Shown here in pieces: positions 20,220 to 30,853 of a DNA stretch of 64,000 nt. Within the stretch, counting starts at the first letter, position 1. The number at the start of each line of letters is the position of its first letter. The position numbers and the translations under genes are program-made. Origin of the DNA: Candidatus Dadabacteria bacterium (lineage in GTDB: Bacteria; Desulfobacterota_D; UBA1144; Nemesobacterales; Nemesobacteraceae); assembly GCA_009837205.1 (NCBI GenBank), contig VXTZ01000014.1, positions 45,476 to 109,475 on the forward strand. Reading direction: 5' to 3'. Under the pieces are notes generated by a model. That model ran no database searches. It was not told the DNA's origin and saw only the letters and a list, made by a program, of their open reading frames with translations.

Positions 20220-21507
20220 ATCTCAATGACTCCACGGGGTTTTCTCTCGAAGCCCTGTAAGACGGGTACAGAGTCGCAAGAAAACATATAAGCAGGCTTG
20301 ATGCCGCTACAACGAGAAAATAAACCGGCTCTATCCTAACAGGGAATTCGGAAATAGGGTAGACGTTGTCATCAAACGGAATCGCTTCCTTTATAAAATT
20401 GCTGGTCTCAAGGAAGCGGCAGATCAGGTATCCAAAGAGCGTGCCGAGAAGTGTTCCGACGGTTCCTATTATCATTCCGTCGTAGACAAATATCCTTCTG
20501 ATGCCGCTTTTGCGAGCTCCCATGGATATGAGCACGGCTATGTCCCTTTTTTTCTCCATAACGAGCATCGTAAGCGTGCTGACTATATTCAAGGCGGCAA
20601 CAAGAACTATAAACCCAAGGAATATTCCTATCGCCATTCTCTCAAGCCGAAGCGCCCTGAAAAGGCTTCTGTTCGAGTCCTCCCAGTTCTTCGCGTAGAA
20701 AGGAAAGCCGAGAGTTTCAGCTATCTTATTCCCCGTTTCGCGCGCCTGGTATATGTCATCCACCCTGACTTCTATGCCTGTTATCTTGCTTCGGGTTTCA
20801 AAGAAATTCATGGCATCCCCAAGCGACACGTAGGCGGTAGACGAATCGTATTCAATCATGCCGTAATCAAAAACTCCTATTACACCGAATTTTCTTATCT
20901 TGGCAGTCGGGCCGAAAGGACCGATCTTTCCGTAAGGAGAGACAAGATTGACGGTATCCCCGGTTGTCGCGCCAATCAGGTTGGAAAGCTCCCTGCCTAT
21001 GATGATCGGAGGGTGCCCGGAAGCAGTCTTATGTAAAAGCCCCGAAACAATCCGGGCGCCTTCTTCAAAGAGGAGCTCACGGTCCTTGCCCGTCTCCGGC
21101 AAGCTGCCCTTCCCCACCGCTTCAGCCACGGCAGCGACCGAGGCTGAATTGTTCGGGTCTATCCCCCTTATCACGGAACCTGAGACAGCGTATTCAGTGA
21201 CAAGCATGCCGTGATTGTAAATAAAGGGGCTTGTCGAGGTTACACCGGGAAAGTCCTCAAGCTTCTTCTCCACCTCCGCAAAATCCTCGAATTCTCCTTC
21301 GTAGCTCATTACGACTACGTGGGAACTCGCGCCTATTATCTTGTCCCTGAGTTCATCCTCAAACCCCTTCATGACCGAAAGCACCACGTCAAGCGAGGCT
21401 ACTCCCAGAAAAACACCCAGAATGGAGATAAGACCGATCAGAGAGAGGAAACCACGCCCAGTTCCCGATTTCAGGTACCTAAGGGAGATTAACGATTCGT
21501 AACTCAT
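20212..21507 (-). CDS. lolC: Lipoprotein-releasing ABC transporter permease (LolC/LolE family)
   Basis: This 431-residue permease has one membrane helix near the N-terminus (about residues 20-45), a large periplasmic domain, and three helices in the C-terminal third with the FtsX-like core. The opening YESLISLRYLKSGTGRGFLSLIG is typical of LolC/E. Only one permease gene is present, so the transporter is probably a homodimer, as in many non-gammaproteobacteria. It lies one base after lysS and overlaps lolD. The symbol is by family only, since LolC and LolE cannot be told apart here. Confidence 0.9.
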   Translation of the reverse strand: MSYESLISLRYLKSGTGRGFLSLIGLISILGVFLGVASLDVVLSVMKGFEDELRDKIIGASSHVVVMSYEGEFEDFAEVEKKLEDFPGVTSTSPFIYNHGMLVTEYAVSGSVIRGIDPNNSASVAAVAEAVGKGSLPETGKDRELLFEEGARIVSGLLHKTASGHPPIIIGRELSNLIGATTGDTVNLVSPYGKIGPFGPTAKIRKFGVIGVFDYGMIEYDSSTAYVSLGDAMNFFETRSKITGIEVRVDDIYQARETGNKIAETLGFPFYAKNWEDSNRSLFRALRLERMAIGIFLGFIVLVAALNIVSTLTMLVMEKKRDIAVLISMGARKSGIRRIFVYDGMIIGTVGTLLGTLFGYLICRFLETSNFIKEAIPFDDNVYPISEFPVRIEPVYFLVVAASSLLICFLATLYPSYRASRENPVESLRYE

Positions 21508-21508
21508 G

Positions 21509-22969
21509 CTAAGGTCTGAGGTGAGGGAAGAAAATAACTTCTCTTATGGAAGAGGAATTGGTAAGCAGCATCACAAGACGGTCGATCCCTATACCGGCTC
21601 CGGCCGTCGGGGGCATTCCGTACTCAAGGGCCGACACGTAATCATTATCCATTTCGTGATATTCATCCTCGCCCTTTTTCTTCATCTCGACCTGGTCCGT
21701 GAACCGTTTTTTCTGATCAATCGGGTCGTTAAGTTCAGAAAAAGCGTTGGCTATCTCCCTTCCGTAGATGTAAAGCTCGAATCTGTCAACCACTTCAGGA
21801 TCATCATCGTTTTTTCTGGCAAGCGGCGAGACATCAAGCGGGAAACCGTAAACAAAAGTCGGATTAAGGAGAGTATCCTCGAAAAGCGCCTCGAAAATCT
21901 CCGTGAGAGCCTTCCCCTTAATCCCGTTATGGTTTATTCCCATGGAATCCGCTTTTGCAAAAAGAAACTGGTCATCTTCAGTTATTTCGGAACCGAATTT
22001 CTCCCGCAGGGCCTCATAAATGTTAATTCTTTTCCAAGGTCTCTTGCAGTCTATCTTCTTATCTTCGTACTCAACCAGCATGTCTCCTACCGTATTTTCC
22101 ACCACGTAGCAGACAAGCTCCTCTATGAGATTCATAAGGTCCTCGTAAGTCGCGTAAGCCTGATAGAACTCAATCATGGTGAATTCCGGGTTGTGCTTGG
22201 TGGACACTCCCTCATTTCTGAACGTTCTTCCAAGTTCATAAACTCTCTCAAGTCCCCCAACGACAAGTCGTTTCAGGTAAAGCTCAGGCGCTATTCTCAG
22301 ATAAAGGTCCATATCAAGGGCGTTATGATGAGTAATAAAGGGTTTTGCGGTTGCGCCTCCGGCAATCGGGTGAAGCACCGGGGTCTCCACTTCAAGGAAA
22401 TCTTTTTCGTCAAGAAATCTTCTTATCAGGTTTATCACCTTTGACCTTGTCTTGAAAATCTCCTTGGTTCTCTGGTTAGCAATCAGATCCAGGTAGCGCT
22501 GGCGGTATCTTATCTCCACATCCTGAAGACCGTGCCATTTTTCAGGAAGCGGCCTCAGGGCCTTTGTGAGGAAAAAAAGCTCCCGGACCCTCACCGTAAG
22601 CTCTCCGGTCCTGGTTTTAAAAAGCTCTCCGCGGACACCGGCAAAATCTCCCACGTCAAGTAGCTTGCGAAACAGCGTAAAGGTTTTCTCGTCAATGGAG
22701 TTTTTCTGTATAAATCCCTGAATCCGCCCCGTGCGGTCCGACAGATGAAAAAAAGCACTTTTTCCGAAGTCCCTCTTTGAAACGATTCTTCCGGCCAAGC
22801 TGAAGAGCCCTTCCATCTGTTCAAGTTCTTCAGGAGACTTCGAAGCATGCAGGGAGAGCAGTTCTCCGGCGGTATGCTCCGGCGTAAAACTGTTTGCATA
22901 AGGGTCAATGCCCATTGCCCTTAGCTCTTCTAGTTTTGATTTTCTTAGTTCAAACTGCTTGTCTTCCAT
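21509..22969 (-). CDS. lysS: Lysine--tRNA ligase (class II)
   Basis: This 486-residue enzyme has an N-terminal OB-fold anticodon-binding domain (about 50-150, with [19 protein letters not shown]) and a class II catalytic core. Motif 2 is visible as [20 protein letters not shown] and motif 3 as [13 protein letters not shown] near the C-terminus. It charges tRNA-Lys. Start ATG 22967-22969. The lysS-lolC/E-lolD order also occurs in other Gram-negative lineages. Confidence 0.97.
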   Translation of the reverse strand: MEDKQFELRKSKLEELRAMGIDPYANSFTPEHTAGELLSLHASKSPEELEQMEGLFSLAGRIVSKRDFGKSAFFHLSDRTGRIQGFIQKNSIDEKTFTLFRKLLDVGDFAGVRGELFKTRTGELTVRVRELFFLTKALRPLPEKWHGLQDVEIRYRQRYLDLIANQRTKEIFKTRSKVINLIRRFLDEKDFLEVETPVLHPIAGGATAKPFITHHNALDMDLYLRIAPELYLKRLVVGGLERVYELGRTFRNEGVSTKHNPEFTMIEFYQAYATYEDLMNLIEELVCYVVENTVGDMLVEYEDKKIDCKRPWKRINIYEALREKFGSEITEDDQFLFAKADSMGINHNGIKGKALTEIFEALFEDTLLNPTFVYGFPLDVSPLARKNDDDPEVVDRFELYIYGREIANAFSELNDPIDQKKRFTDQVEMKKKGEDEYHEMDNDYVSALEYGMPPTAGAGIGIDRLVMLLTNSSSIREVIFFPHLRP

Positions 22970-23012
22970 TGCGTTGGAATCTCTTTTCCGTTGGCTATCG
23001 CAAGAATAAAAC

Positions 23013-24293
23013 CTAGCCGCGACTGAAAACGACCTTTCCCGAAACTATAGTATTGCTCACCACTCCTTTGAGTTCCCACCCGGAAAACGGAGTGTTTCTA
23101 CTCTTTGAGAAAAACTCCTCAGGGTTTACCGTGCAGCTCATACCGGGATCGAACACCACAAGATCGGCGATTGAGCCAAGAACAAGCGTCCCTCTTTCTA
23201 TGCCTACTATTTCTGAAGGAGCAACAGTAAGCTTTTTTATCATCTCCTCAAGAGTAATGATTCCTTTTTCCACCAGTTCAAGCGAAAGTGAGAGAGCAGT
23301 CTCAAGACCAACTATGCCGAAAGGTGCTAAGTCAAATTCAACGTTTTTCTCATCCTGACTGTGAGGGGCATGATCCGTGGCTATCACATCAATTGTTCCA
23401 TCGGCAATGCCTTCCAGTATAGCATCCACGTCTTCCTGGGTCCTAAGCGGCGGATTCATCTTGGCATCGGTGTTGTAACCATATACCAACTTGTCCGTAA
23501 GAGTGAAATGGTGAGGAGTCGCCTCCGCCGTAACCTTCGCGCCTCTTTTTTTCGCTTCCCGCACAAGCCTTACCGAACCCCTGGTAGAAACATGGCAGAT
23601 GTGAAGAGGAGTGCCAGTGAGTTCGCAGAGAATTATGTCCCTGACTACCCCAACCTCCTCAGAAGCGGCGGGAATTCCCCGAAGGCCAAGTTCGGTTGAA
23701 ACGAAACCCTCGTTCATAACGCCACCCGCGGAAAGCCCGGTGTCTTCGGCATGCGTGATAACCGGAATCCCAAAGGGCTTTACATACTCCATGGCTTTTC
23801 GCATAAGTCCCGAGTCCGTGACCGGCATCCCGTCATCGGAAATGCCCACGCACCCGGCTTCGCACATCTCGCCTATGTCGGCAAGTTCCTTTCCTTTCTC
23901 CCCCTTGGTTATCGCTCCTATGGGAAACACATTGACTATGCCTTCAGTTCTGGCTTTCAAGAGTATGTACTCTGTCACCGAGGCATTGTCGTTTATGGGA
24001 TTTGTGTTGGGCATACACACTATGGAGGTAAAGCCACCCGCGGCGGCGGCAAGACAACCCGTCTTTATCGTCTCCTTGTGTTCGTAGCCCGGTTCTCTTA
24101 GATGTACGTGAATATCCACGAACCCGGGGGCCACGATCTGCCCGCTGGCGTCTATTACTGTGTCTGACTTGCGCGGGGTGTCTATACGCTCTGATATTTC
24201 CCTCACCCTGTCTCCCTGGACATATATGTCCGAGACCATGTCGAGAGACTGTGAAGGGTCAATAACGCGACCGTTCTTAATGAGCACTCCCAT
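23013..24293 (-). CDS. pyrC: Dihydroorotase
   Basis: This 426-residue zinc amidohydrolase closes carbamoyl-aspartate to dihydroorotate. The metal-binding HVH of [18 protein letters not shown] lies near residues 61-63, and the later ATDHAPHS motif supplies the catalytic Asp. The length and motifs match the class I (longer) dihydroorotases that often pair with PyrB. Its start (24291-24293) directly abuts the pyrB stop, so the two are translationally coupled. Confidence 0.96.
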   Translation of the reverse strand: MGVLIKNGRVIDPSQSLDMVSDIYVQGDRVREISERIDTPRKSDTVIDASGQIVAPGFVDIHVHLREPGYEHKETIKTGCLAAAAGGFTSIVCMPNTNPINDNASVTEYILLKARTEGIVNVFPIGAITKGEKGKELADIGEMCEAGCVGISDDGMPVTDSGLMRKAMEYVKPFGIPVITHAEDTGLSAGGVMNEGFVSTELGLRGIPAASEEVGVVRDIILCELTGTPLHICHVSTRGSVRLVREAKKRGAKVTAEATPHHFTLTDKLVYGYNTDAKMNPPLRTQEDVDAILEGIADGTIDVIATDHAPHSQDEKNVEFDLAPFGIVGLETALSLSLELVEKGIITLEEMIKKLTVAPSEIVGIERGTLVLGSIADLVVFDPGMSCTVNPEEFFSKSRNTPFSGWELKGVVSNTIVSGKVVFSRG

Positions 24294-25220
24294 CTATAAG
24301 CTCTCTCCCAAGGCAACAAGATATATCATGGCCATTCTCACGGCAATTCCGTTTGCCACCTGCTCAAGTATAACGGCCCCCGGGTCATCAGCTATCTCCG
24401 AAGTAAGCTCAACCCCCCGATTAATCGGACCCGGATGCATCACTATCACGTCTCGTTTCGCAAGCCTGAGTTTCTCTCTGGTAAGTCCGTAAAGCCCCGA
24501 GTATTCCCTCAACGAAGGGAAGTATTCAAGGGTCTTCCGCTCGCTCTGAACCCTCAGCATTATCACCACATCCACATTCTCAAGAGCATGTTCAAGCGAA
24601 TAAAAGATCTCCGCCCCCATATCTCTGAAATATTCGGGAACTATAGTTGCCGGCCCGACTATCCTCACTCTCGCTCCGAGTTTGCGGAGACCGAATATAT
24701 TGGATCTGGCCACCCTGCTGTTGAGAATATCCCCAACGATAAGCACATCAAGGTCTTCGATTCTTCCTTTTTTCTCCCTTATGGTGAAAATATCAATAAG
24801 AGCCTGACTTGGATGCTCGTGGGAGCCGTCTCCGGCGTTTATTACCGAGGCGTTTATCTCGCGGGCCAGGACAAAGGGCGCACCGGACATTCCATGCCTT
24901 ATAACCATTATGCTCGCGCCCATGGCCTCGAAATTTCTGGCAGTGTCCAAAAGGCTCTCCCCTTTTACAACGCTGCTTTGCGAAGCGGAAAAATTGAGAA
25001 CATCAGCACTGAGTCTTTTCTCAGCGATTTCAAATGACGATCGGGTCCTAGTACTGGGTTCGAAAAAGAGATTCACTACGGTTCTTCCCTTAAGAGTCGG
25101 AACCTTCTTTACGTCCCTGGTGGAAATCTCCTTCATCGACTCCGCGGTGTCGAGAATAATCTTAATTTCCTCGGCCGAGAGTTCTCCAAGACCCAGTATG
25201 TGCTTTTTCTCAAACGCCAT
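24294..25220 (-). CDS. pyrB: Aspartate carbamoyltransferase catalytic subunit
   Basis: This 308-residue enzyme joins carbamoyl phosphate and aspartate in pyrimidine synthesis. The carbamoyl-phosphate loop FFEPSTRTRSSFE (about residues 52-64) and HPSQALIDIFTI are present, as is MHPGPINRGVE near residue 258. No regulatory pyrI gene is visible. Control may instead come from the adjacent pyrR. It overlaps pyrR by 11 bases. Confidence 0.97.
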   Translation of the reverse strand: MAFEKKHILGLGELSAEEIKIILDTAESMKEISTRDVKKVPTLKGRTVVNLFFEPSTRTRSSFEIAEKRLSADVLNFSASQSSVVKGESLLDTARNFEAMGASIMVIRHGMSGAPFVLAREINASVINAGDGSHEHPSQALIDIFTIREKKGRIEDLDVLIVGDILNSRVARSNIFGLRKLGARVRIVGPATIVPEYFRDMGAEIFYSLEHALENVDVVIMLRVQSERKTLEYFPSLREYSGLYGLTREKLRLAKRDVIVMHPGPINRGVELTSEIADDPGAVILEQVANGIAVRMAMIYLVALGESL

Positions 25221-25752
25221 TTTTTCTGATTATCTCGATTTCCTCCCTGCCGTCCACTTCTTCCAGGTAAACGTTGACCATCTCGTCGTCCAGCGTTTCG
25301 ATGCTGATTCCCGCATAGTCGGGCTGCACGGGGAGTTCCCTTCCTCCCCTGTCCACGAGCACCGCCAGCTTGACCGAGGCCGGCCTTCCATAATCCATGA
25401 TTGAATTTATTGCGGCCCGCACAGTACGGCCAGTGTAGAGGACATCGTCAACAAGTATTATGTTTTTCCCCTGTACGTCGTTGGGGATACTGGTTTTGCG
25501 CAGTCGCGGCCAGTTTTTTCTATTCTCGAAATCATCCCTGTAGAGAGTAATATCAATCGTTCCAAAGGTAATATCCTTTCCAGTCCGCTCGCTTATACGC
25601 TCAACGAGCCTCTTGCCCAGATATTCCCCTCTTGTCTTTATCCCTATGACAATAAGGCTGCTTAGTCTCTCGGGCGGTATGTCGTCTATGATCCCGGAGA
25701 AAAAACTTTCGGCCCTGTCCTCAATCGGTTGTATTTTTTTCTTAGTCTCCAT
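25210..25752 (-). CDS. pyrR: Bifunctional pyr operon regulator / uracil phosphoribosyltransferase PyrR
   Basis: The phosphoribosyltransferase fold is clear: the PRPP loop reads ILVDDVLYTGRTVRAA, with VIGIKTRGEYLGKRL upstream of it. In other bacteria PyrR binds pyr mRNA leaders and also has weak UPRTase activity. I chose ATG 25750-25752 (180 residues). A TTG three codons upstream is possible, and neither start has a strong ribosome-binding site. It is the first gene of pyrRBC. I could not find a convincing PyrR-type terminator/antiterminator in the short leader. Confidence 0.92.
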   Translation of the reverse strand: METKKKIQPIEDRAESFFSGIIDDIPPERLSSLIVIGIKTRGEYLGKRLVERISERTGKDITFGTIDITLYRDDFENRKNWPRLRKTSIPNDVQGKNIILVDDVLYTGRTVRAAINSIMDYGRPASVKLAVLVDRGGRELPVQPDYAGISIETLDDEMVNVYLEEVDGREEIEIIRKNGV

Positions 25753-25831
25753 AATCCGCAAAGAGGATACACCTTAGAGCAGTTATTGAAAGTAATCGCC
25801 CTTTGTCAGGCAAATCGGCAGTTTGTCTAGC

Positions 25832-25861
25832 ATTGTATATTATTTTTGACAGTATAAGCAA
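25832..25861 (-). promoter_or_regulatory. Candidate promoter of the pyrRBC operon
   Basis: On the minus strand there is TTGCTT (25856-25861), an 18-base spacer and TACAAT (25832-25837). The box lies between the helicase stop and pyrR and would give a leader of about 70 bases. The -35 is imperfect and the spacer is one base over optimum. Confidence 0.4.
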
Positions 25862-25895
25862 TCTTCGCAACAGTCTGGCCTCATGACGAAATTCG

Positions 25896-28800
25896 TTACG
25901 GTTCCAATGATATCCGCCATGTATTCAACTTCCGGTGCTTGTTACTACCACCGGCTCGGTCAGTCAAGTATTCAAGCAGGTCCTCTTGGCGCGGCTGACC
26001 GAAAACAAGTCTGTAAACGGCAAGCATCCGCTTCAACTGACGAAAATGAAATTCTTCCTTGCTGTACGGAAGAATCGGTACGTGCCGTTCAACGCTCGCG
26101 CCGCCTTCGAGTTCGTAAATCCAGTACGGAACCAGATCGCTCGCACCGGGCTGGCGATCACTCCTTGCCAGCTCAAACATGAAACCCCAAGGATCGCCAC
26201 ACTGCTTCCAACCGTTTCTCAAAGCCTCTAATCCATATTCCTTGGCTATATTCTTTCTGACCGCATGCCCCTTGTAACGCTGGATTCTTCCTTCTCTCTG
26301 CTCAAGATCAACGGGATTTCTCGGCAGATTCCAGTGAACCACCGAATGACACCACGTGTGAAAATCAAGGCCTTCCTGCCCGATGGACGTCGAAGCGAGA
26401 ATAAACGGTCTGAAAGGCGAGTTAAAAGCGTCCCGCACGGTGTCTGCCCTGACGGCGGCACCTTGGTCGTCTTTGAGCTCGCCGAACCGCAGAGCGAACC
26501 GGCAGCGCGTGTTATGGCTTTTAAGATCAATTTTCCCCGCCCGCGGGCGGACAAGCACTTCGTCAAGCTGCAACTGTGAAGTGCGGAGGGAGAGAGAGGA
26601 ACCGAGCGAATCGCCTATTTTCCTACCCCGGTCGGCTTCCGACTCGTCAATAACGCCGAGCGACTCGACGAGGCAGTGGCACTGTTCATCGAGTAACGAC
26701 TGGATATTTCCTTCTAGGCAGTGGCGTAGAGCGAGTATCCAGTAGGACTCATCCCGGTTGCTTCCTCTGAGAAGCGCAATGCTTTCTGGAAGATTAAATA
26801 GGGTTCTGAAACCCTCAGAAATCCGAACCGCTCCGTGAAGAAGGTCTCGTGAATCCCAGTCAAGTCCAGAAGACTGCCTTTTAAGCGCACGCAAAGCGCA
26901 AACTCCAGGTGCCCCCAAGGCCATACGACTTACGACCTGAAGAAGGTCTTTCGGCGGCCGTCCAAGCGGCGGGTGGATGTCTCGGTCCATGGCCTGTCGA
27001 AAAAGTCTCAGGTGTTCTTCAAACAGCTCTCCCCTCTCCCTCGGGCCATCGGTGGCTATTGATACCCAGCTGTCGTATCCTTCGTCAAGCCAGCGTTTCA
27101 TGCCGGGGAACATCTGGCCGTCAAGAAGTGCAGGAAGAGCCCAATACCATCGTCTGTCCTCCGGCCCGCTATCGGCAACGCCATCGAGCAATGAATTAAG
27201 GAAGGGCTTGAGAAATTCGGCGGCGACATCAACCAGAACCCCAACTGGAATAAGGACATTATTTCGGTAAGACATGGCGATCTTCAAGGGGTCTACCAGC
27301 TTTGCGAGAGCCGGACTCGGATAGAGTAGAACCAGAACAGTCATTCCGCTAAGACGGCCCTGTGTGCGGGAATATCGAAGGAGGGGTCGCAACTCGTCAT
27401 AAAGTGCACTGTAACTGAACTGTCCGGAAAAACGGGAAAGCATTATCCGCTCAGCCTCATATGAACACAAAGAGGCAATAGCGTCGGGAACCACATTCCA
27501 AGCTGAGAAAACCAGACATTTCGTCGCCTCGCAGATACCGGCGAAAGGACCATCCGGGGAGCTGTATGGCATGGAGGGCGGAAGCCAGAGAATTTTCCAT
27601 AGTCCCCGGTTTATTGTGAGATCAAACAGGTACCTCATTCTCGGGTTAGACGGAGATATCTCCCGGTACGACTGGATGTCGTTCCTGCGCAAAAGATGAT
27701 CTTTTCCCGCCCGCAAGGCCGAGACAAGTTCTTTAGGTGCGTCTTCGCACTGGGCTTCAAGTTTACGGCGAAACTCGTACCTTCTAAGAAAATTGACAAG
27801 GTAGGGACTTGATTTCCAGTACTCGACTATATCCCGCGCCCCGATGCTCGACGCTATCTTGTCGGCCAGAACCGCCCCGTGAAGGTCCCGTGGCTCAAGT
27901 GTGGACTCTTCGTGCAATTCAGAAAACATGGCGTCCCGCGAAGCCGCCATCCCGACTCTCTCAGTTCTGCACATCACCTTCCTGAGTTGCAACTGGAGGA
28001 CATCTCGGGCATCTGACGCAACCTTGTCATCTCCCCCTGATACGAGACCGTAAAGAGACTGCCTGAAGGCCTGGATATCTCTCTCCAAGCCTTCTACGTC
28101 TGGGACAGAATCGAAAAGAAACTCAAGCGTCTTAAGGAAATCTCCGTAATGATCATCCTCACGCTCATAGTCAAGAGACAACATCTTGTACGGTGTGGCC
28201 GAGAGAAGAAGCGTCTTTACCTCCGGGTACTGAAACAGCTTGTGAGCCAGTCGGGCTTCAAGATTCCGAGAATCCAGCAAGTTCCTGAACCGCTGGAACT
28301 CGTCGAGTATTATAAGATCCGGCTCAAGCATATCGATGCTCATCTCGGCAAGGCGAAGCCGCAATTCCGAAACAACCGCAAGCCTCTCGGGATCACCCCA
28401 GAGAATTCGTCTCTTTGATTTTTCACAGAAAACTTTGATCCTCTCATGGAATTCCTGATCCTCTTGTATGTTCTTTACAAATGCATCGCAGATATCCTTA
28501 TCGAGGCTCTCGGGTTTCCAATAGCGGGTCCACCATCTCCATCTGTCATCACTCACCCGGCACTGAAGCAACCGCCTGAAGCCCGCAGGACTTACGCCTA
28601 GCTTATTCTTAAGCATAAAGTGTATAAGCGCTCGTTCTTCATCCTTTCCTTCACTTGATTTGAGATCGAAGCTTGTTCCCGGCGTTAGGCTCACGTAATT
28701 CAAGGGATTACGCCGAATACCCGAGATATGCATCGGAAGAAGGGAAAGACGGGTAGGCCTTGCGAATTCCTGCACGTCAGAAACGTTAAGTCGGTTAATG

Positions 28801-29060
28801 TTCTGAGATGCGATGCTAATGTTTGAGCATACGTAAACGATATCGATCCGTTCCACTTTGCCGAGCAGGTGCTCGATCGCAAGTGCTATGACTCCCCGCA
28901 CAACTAGGGTTTTTCCGAGGCCGACCTCGTCGGCAACGAGAAAACGGTCCGTAGGTTCAGAATCTGTGTAGAGACGGCGAAACACGTACTCGGCGGTGCG
29001 TCGCTGAAAGTCCTTGAGCCTGCTGAGGACACGTTTCGCATCGTGCGACTTCGGCGTCAC
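25896..29060 (-). CDS. SF2/SNF2-like helicase of a candidate defence cassette
   Basis: This 1054-residue protein has superfamily 2 helicase motifs. Motif I is ADEVGLGKT at residues 43-51, motif II is LIILDEFQRF near 250 (DEFQ rather than DEAH), and motif III is LLLSATP near 287. In the C-terminal RecA lobe are QEGLDFH near 895 and the arginine-finger motif QREGRIQR near 920. A long middle region (about 400-830) matches no domain I recognise. The two lobes are set far apart, as in RapA/SNF2-type translocases. Its ATG overlaps the PLD gene stop by four bases (ATGA). It probably moves along or remodels DNA for the partner nuclease, but this is inferred from context. Confidence 0.85.
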   Translation of the reverse strand: MTPKSHDAKRVLSRLKDFQRRTAEYVFRRLYTDSEPTDRFLVADEVGLGKTLVVRGVIALAIEHLLGKVERIDIVYVCSNISIASQNINRLNVSDVQEFARPTRLSLLPMHISGIRRNPLNYVSLTPGTSFDLKSSEGKDEERALIHFMLKNKLGVSPAGFRRLLQCRVSDDRWRWWTRYWKPESLDKDICDAFVKNIQEDQEFHERIKVFCEKSKRRILWGDPERLAVVSELRLRLAEMSIDMLEPDLIILDEFQRFRNLLDSRNLEARLAHKLFQYPEVKTLLLSATPYKMLSLDYEREDDHYGDFLKTLEFLFDSVPDVEGLERDIQAFRQSLYGLVSGGDDKVASDARDVLQLQLRKVMCRTERVGMAASRDAMFSELHEESTLEPRDLHGAVLADKIASSIGARDIVEYWKSSPYLVNFLRRYEFRRKLEAQCEDAPKELVSALRAGKDHLLRRNDIQSYREISPSNPRMRYLFDLTINRGLWKILWLPPSMPYSSPDGPFAGICEATKCLVFSAWNVVPDAIASLCSYEAERIMLSRFSGQFSYSALYDELRPLLRYSRTQGRLSGMTVLVLLYPSPALAKLVDPLKIAMSYRNNVLIPVGVLVDVAAEFLKPFLNSLLDGVADSGPEDRRWYWALPALLDGQMFPGMKRWLDEGYDSWVSIATDGPRERGELFEEHLRLFRQAMDRDIHPPLGRPPKDLLQVVSRMALGAPGVCALRALKRQSSGLDWDSRDLLHGAVRISEGFRTLFNLPESIALLRGSNRDESYWILALRHCLEGNIQSLLDEQCHCLVESLGVIDESEADRGRKIGDSLGSSLSLRTSQLQLDEVLVRPRAGKIDLKSHNTRCRFALRFGELKDDQGAAVRADTVRDAFNSPFRPFILASTSIGQEGLDFHTWCHSVVHWNLPRNPVDLEQREGRIQRYKGHAVRKNIAKEYGLEALRNGWKQCGDPWGFMFELARSDRQPGASDLVPYWIYELEGGASVERHVPILPYSKEEFHFRQLKRMLAVYRLVFGQPRQEDLLEYLTDRAGGSNKHRKLNTWRISLEP

Positions 29061-30853
29061 TTCCTGTCCTCCTCCATAGCGGTCTCAAACACACTCCATA
29101 ATTTCAGAAACTCCTCGGGAACGGCGGTGTCAACTGTCTGCCCGTGCGCCAAACGGCTAACGATCGCCCCAATGTCCTTGAGCTTCTCTGGATTGCGACT
29201 GAAAGCCCTCACAAGCTCCTCCAAGACCGCAGCATCGTCCGAGAAATTCCCAGTAGTAGAATCGGTTTTCTTTTTTATCCTCAAAATATCCCTCCTGCCT
29301 ACGAAACCGCCCGCATATTCATCGAGCAGGAGAAGAACATAACGAAGAAAATTTTCCTCGCTGTTCAAAATAAGCCTAAAAATGGCATCATCCCGGTTCT
29401 TGGGAAGACCTTGCACCTGAAGGTTAAGCACCATCCGAAATGATATTGTCTCGGCAAGAAGTTCAAAGGCTATAAGTCCCGTAACAGATTCAGTGACAAA
29501 TTCTCCTAATTCAACTTCAAGAAGATCACCCAGCTCATAAGCATCAACCGCCCGCGCCTTGGATACGGTAATCGGCCAAGCTTTCAGGCCGGATATTCCG
29601 GAAAGCTCGACCGGCCAGGCAGGAAGAAGCGTAAGCCGCCAAACATCTTTCTCCGCCTCGCAGATGACTTTCAACCCCGCTTCCCCAAGCGATTTTCTCG
29701 CCTTCTCAAGGGCCTTTCGGGCTAAATCTTCCGCATCTTCCGTGGCTTCTGAATCCCAAGACGGAACATATTCCGAGAGGATCGGGCCAAGGCCGTTTTC
29801 ACCGAGAAGCGAGTCGATGCCGCCAATGCGGCTTCTTTTTCCCGAAAGTTCAACCAGTATTTCCGCATTGGTTGATTGCACAAGGGCCGCCCCGGTAGCA
29901 TTTGCCGAACCAACATAGAGAATTGTGTTCCAACCTTTTTCAAGCACGTACGCCTTCGCATGCAGACCGAAGGTATCGCCTTCCAAAGGCTCTTCGCCCT
30001 CCTCCGTTTCAGCAGCATCGTCAAACATAAACCACTTCTCGGACAGCTTCAGCGTGTCGGGCTTTAGCCGCTCTACTTCTTCGGGCCTTGAAATGACGGC
30101 CACAAGGTCTTCTGTCCGCCTCCCCAGCCAAGAAAGAGCGTCGTCGGTCACAAACGGGGAGATGACGGCCATCCGTTTTGACTGCGGCGGTTCCCACTTC
30201 CTTCTTGAGGTTCCCGTGACATGAAAAGATGCTTTATCGAATCCGTCGGGTAGTTCCCATTTCGTTTTCCATACTTCCTCGGCAATCATGGCAGCCTGAT
30301 TTCTCCTCAGCTCCGATACCGGTTCCGCGGCGAATTCCGGCAGGGACCGAAGAAATTCTCCCAAGGGGCGGTTGGCTGCTATGAATCGTTTGCTAGGAAA
30401 TCCCTCGAGTGTGAGGGCAATATCCCAAGAGCGGTCATGCGTGATGTTCCTAGAGAGGACGATAAGCCTGATCAAGGGAGGCCCGTCCGCTCCGGGTTTG
30501 ACGAAACGAAGTACCCATATCTTAGGGTGAAACACTCCTCCCTGCGGTGCCTTTACTTGTGCAATCACGGGCTCCAAAAGACCGTAGAGTAAGTTCTCCC
30601 GTGAGGGAACCTTTATGTGGCCGCAGTCGACGTAGATGCTTAGGCGATCGGAAAATCGGCGAAGAGATTCGAGAATCCCTATCGGGTCGGCTTGGTCCGT
30701 GGATTGTCTCCGTGCCAAGGCGATGTGGACCGAGAGTAGGAGCAGAGTTTCGGGATCCAGAGAGTAGGTAGTTGCTATTGCCTGATCAAAAACGTATCCC
30801 GGCGGAGGGGTGACAGCACCGGTATAGAGGCTTCTTGCGTCAGGAGACAGCAT
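29057..30853 (-). CDS. Phospholipase D-family protein with two HxK motifs (putative nuclease)
   Basis: This 598-residue protein shows two PLD-type half-sites. The first is FHPKIWVL near residue 109, followed by VLSRNIT and SWD. The second is LHAKAYVL near residue 297, followed by YVGSANATGAAL. Paired HxK...(S/G)xN sites form one active centre in PLD-superfamily nucleases and phosphodiesterases. No signal peptide or membrane helix is visible, so a cytoplasmic nucleic-acid target is more likely than lipid. The C-terminal 250 residues are unassigned. It overlaps the upstream DUF6361-like gene by 14 bases and the helicase by 4. Confidence 0.82.
   Translation of the reverse strand: MLSPDARSLYTGAVTPPPGYVFDQAIATTYSLDPETLLLLSVHIALARRQSTDQADPIGILESLRRFSDRLSIYVDCGHIKVPSRENLLYGLLEPVIAQVKAPQGGVFHPKIWVLRFVKPGADGPPLIRLIVLSRNITHDRSWDIALTLEGFPSKRFIAANRPLGEFLRSLPEFAAEPVSELRRNQAAMIAEEVWKTKWELPDGFDKASFHVTGTSRRKWEPPQSKRMAVISPFVTDDALSWLGRRTEDLVAVISRPEEVERLKPDTLKLSEKWFMFDDAAETEEGEEPLEGDTFGLHAKAYVLEKGWNTILYVGSANATGAALVQSTNAEILVELSGKRSRIGGIDSLLGENGLGPILSEYVPSWDSEATEDAEDLARKALEKARKSLGEAGLKVICEAEKDVWRLTLLPAWPVELSGISGLKAWPITVSKARAVDAYELGDLLEVELGEFVTESVTGLIAFELLAETISFRMVLNLQVQGLPKNRDDAIFRLILNSEENFLRYVLLLLDEYAGGFVGRRDILRIKKKTDSTTGNFSDDAAVLEELVRAFSRNPEKLKDIGAIVSRLAHGQTVDTAVPEEFLKLWSVFETAMEEDRK

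Noticed and set aside
25753..25895. PyrR-controlled attenuator in the pyr leader
   Set aside because: Expected from the presence of pyrR, but I found no GC-rich stem with a T run in the leader.
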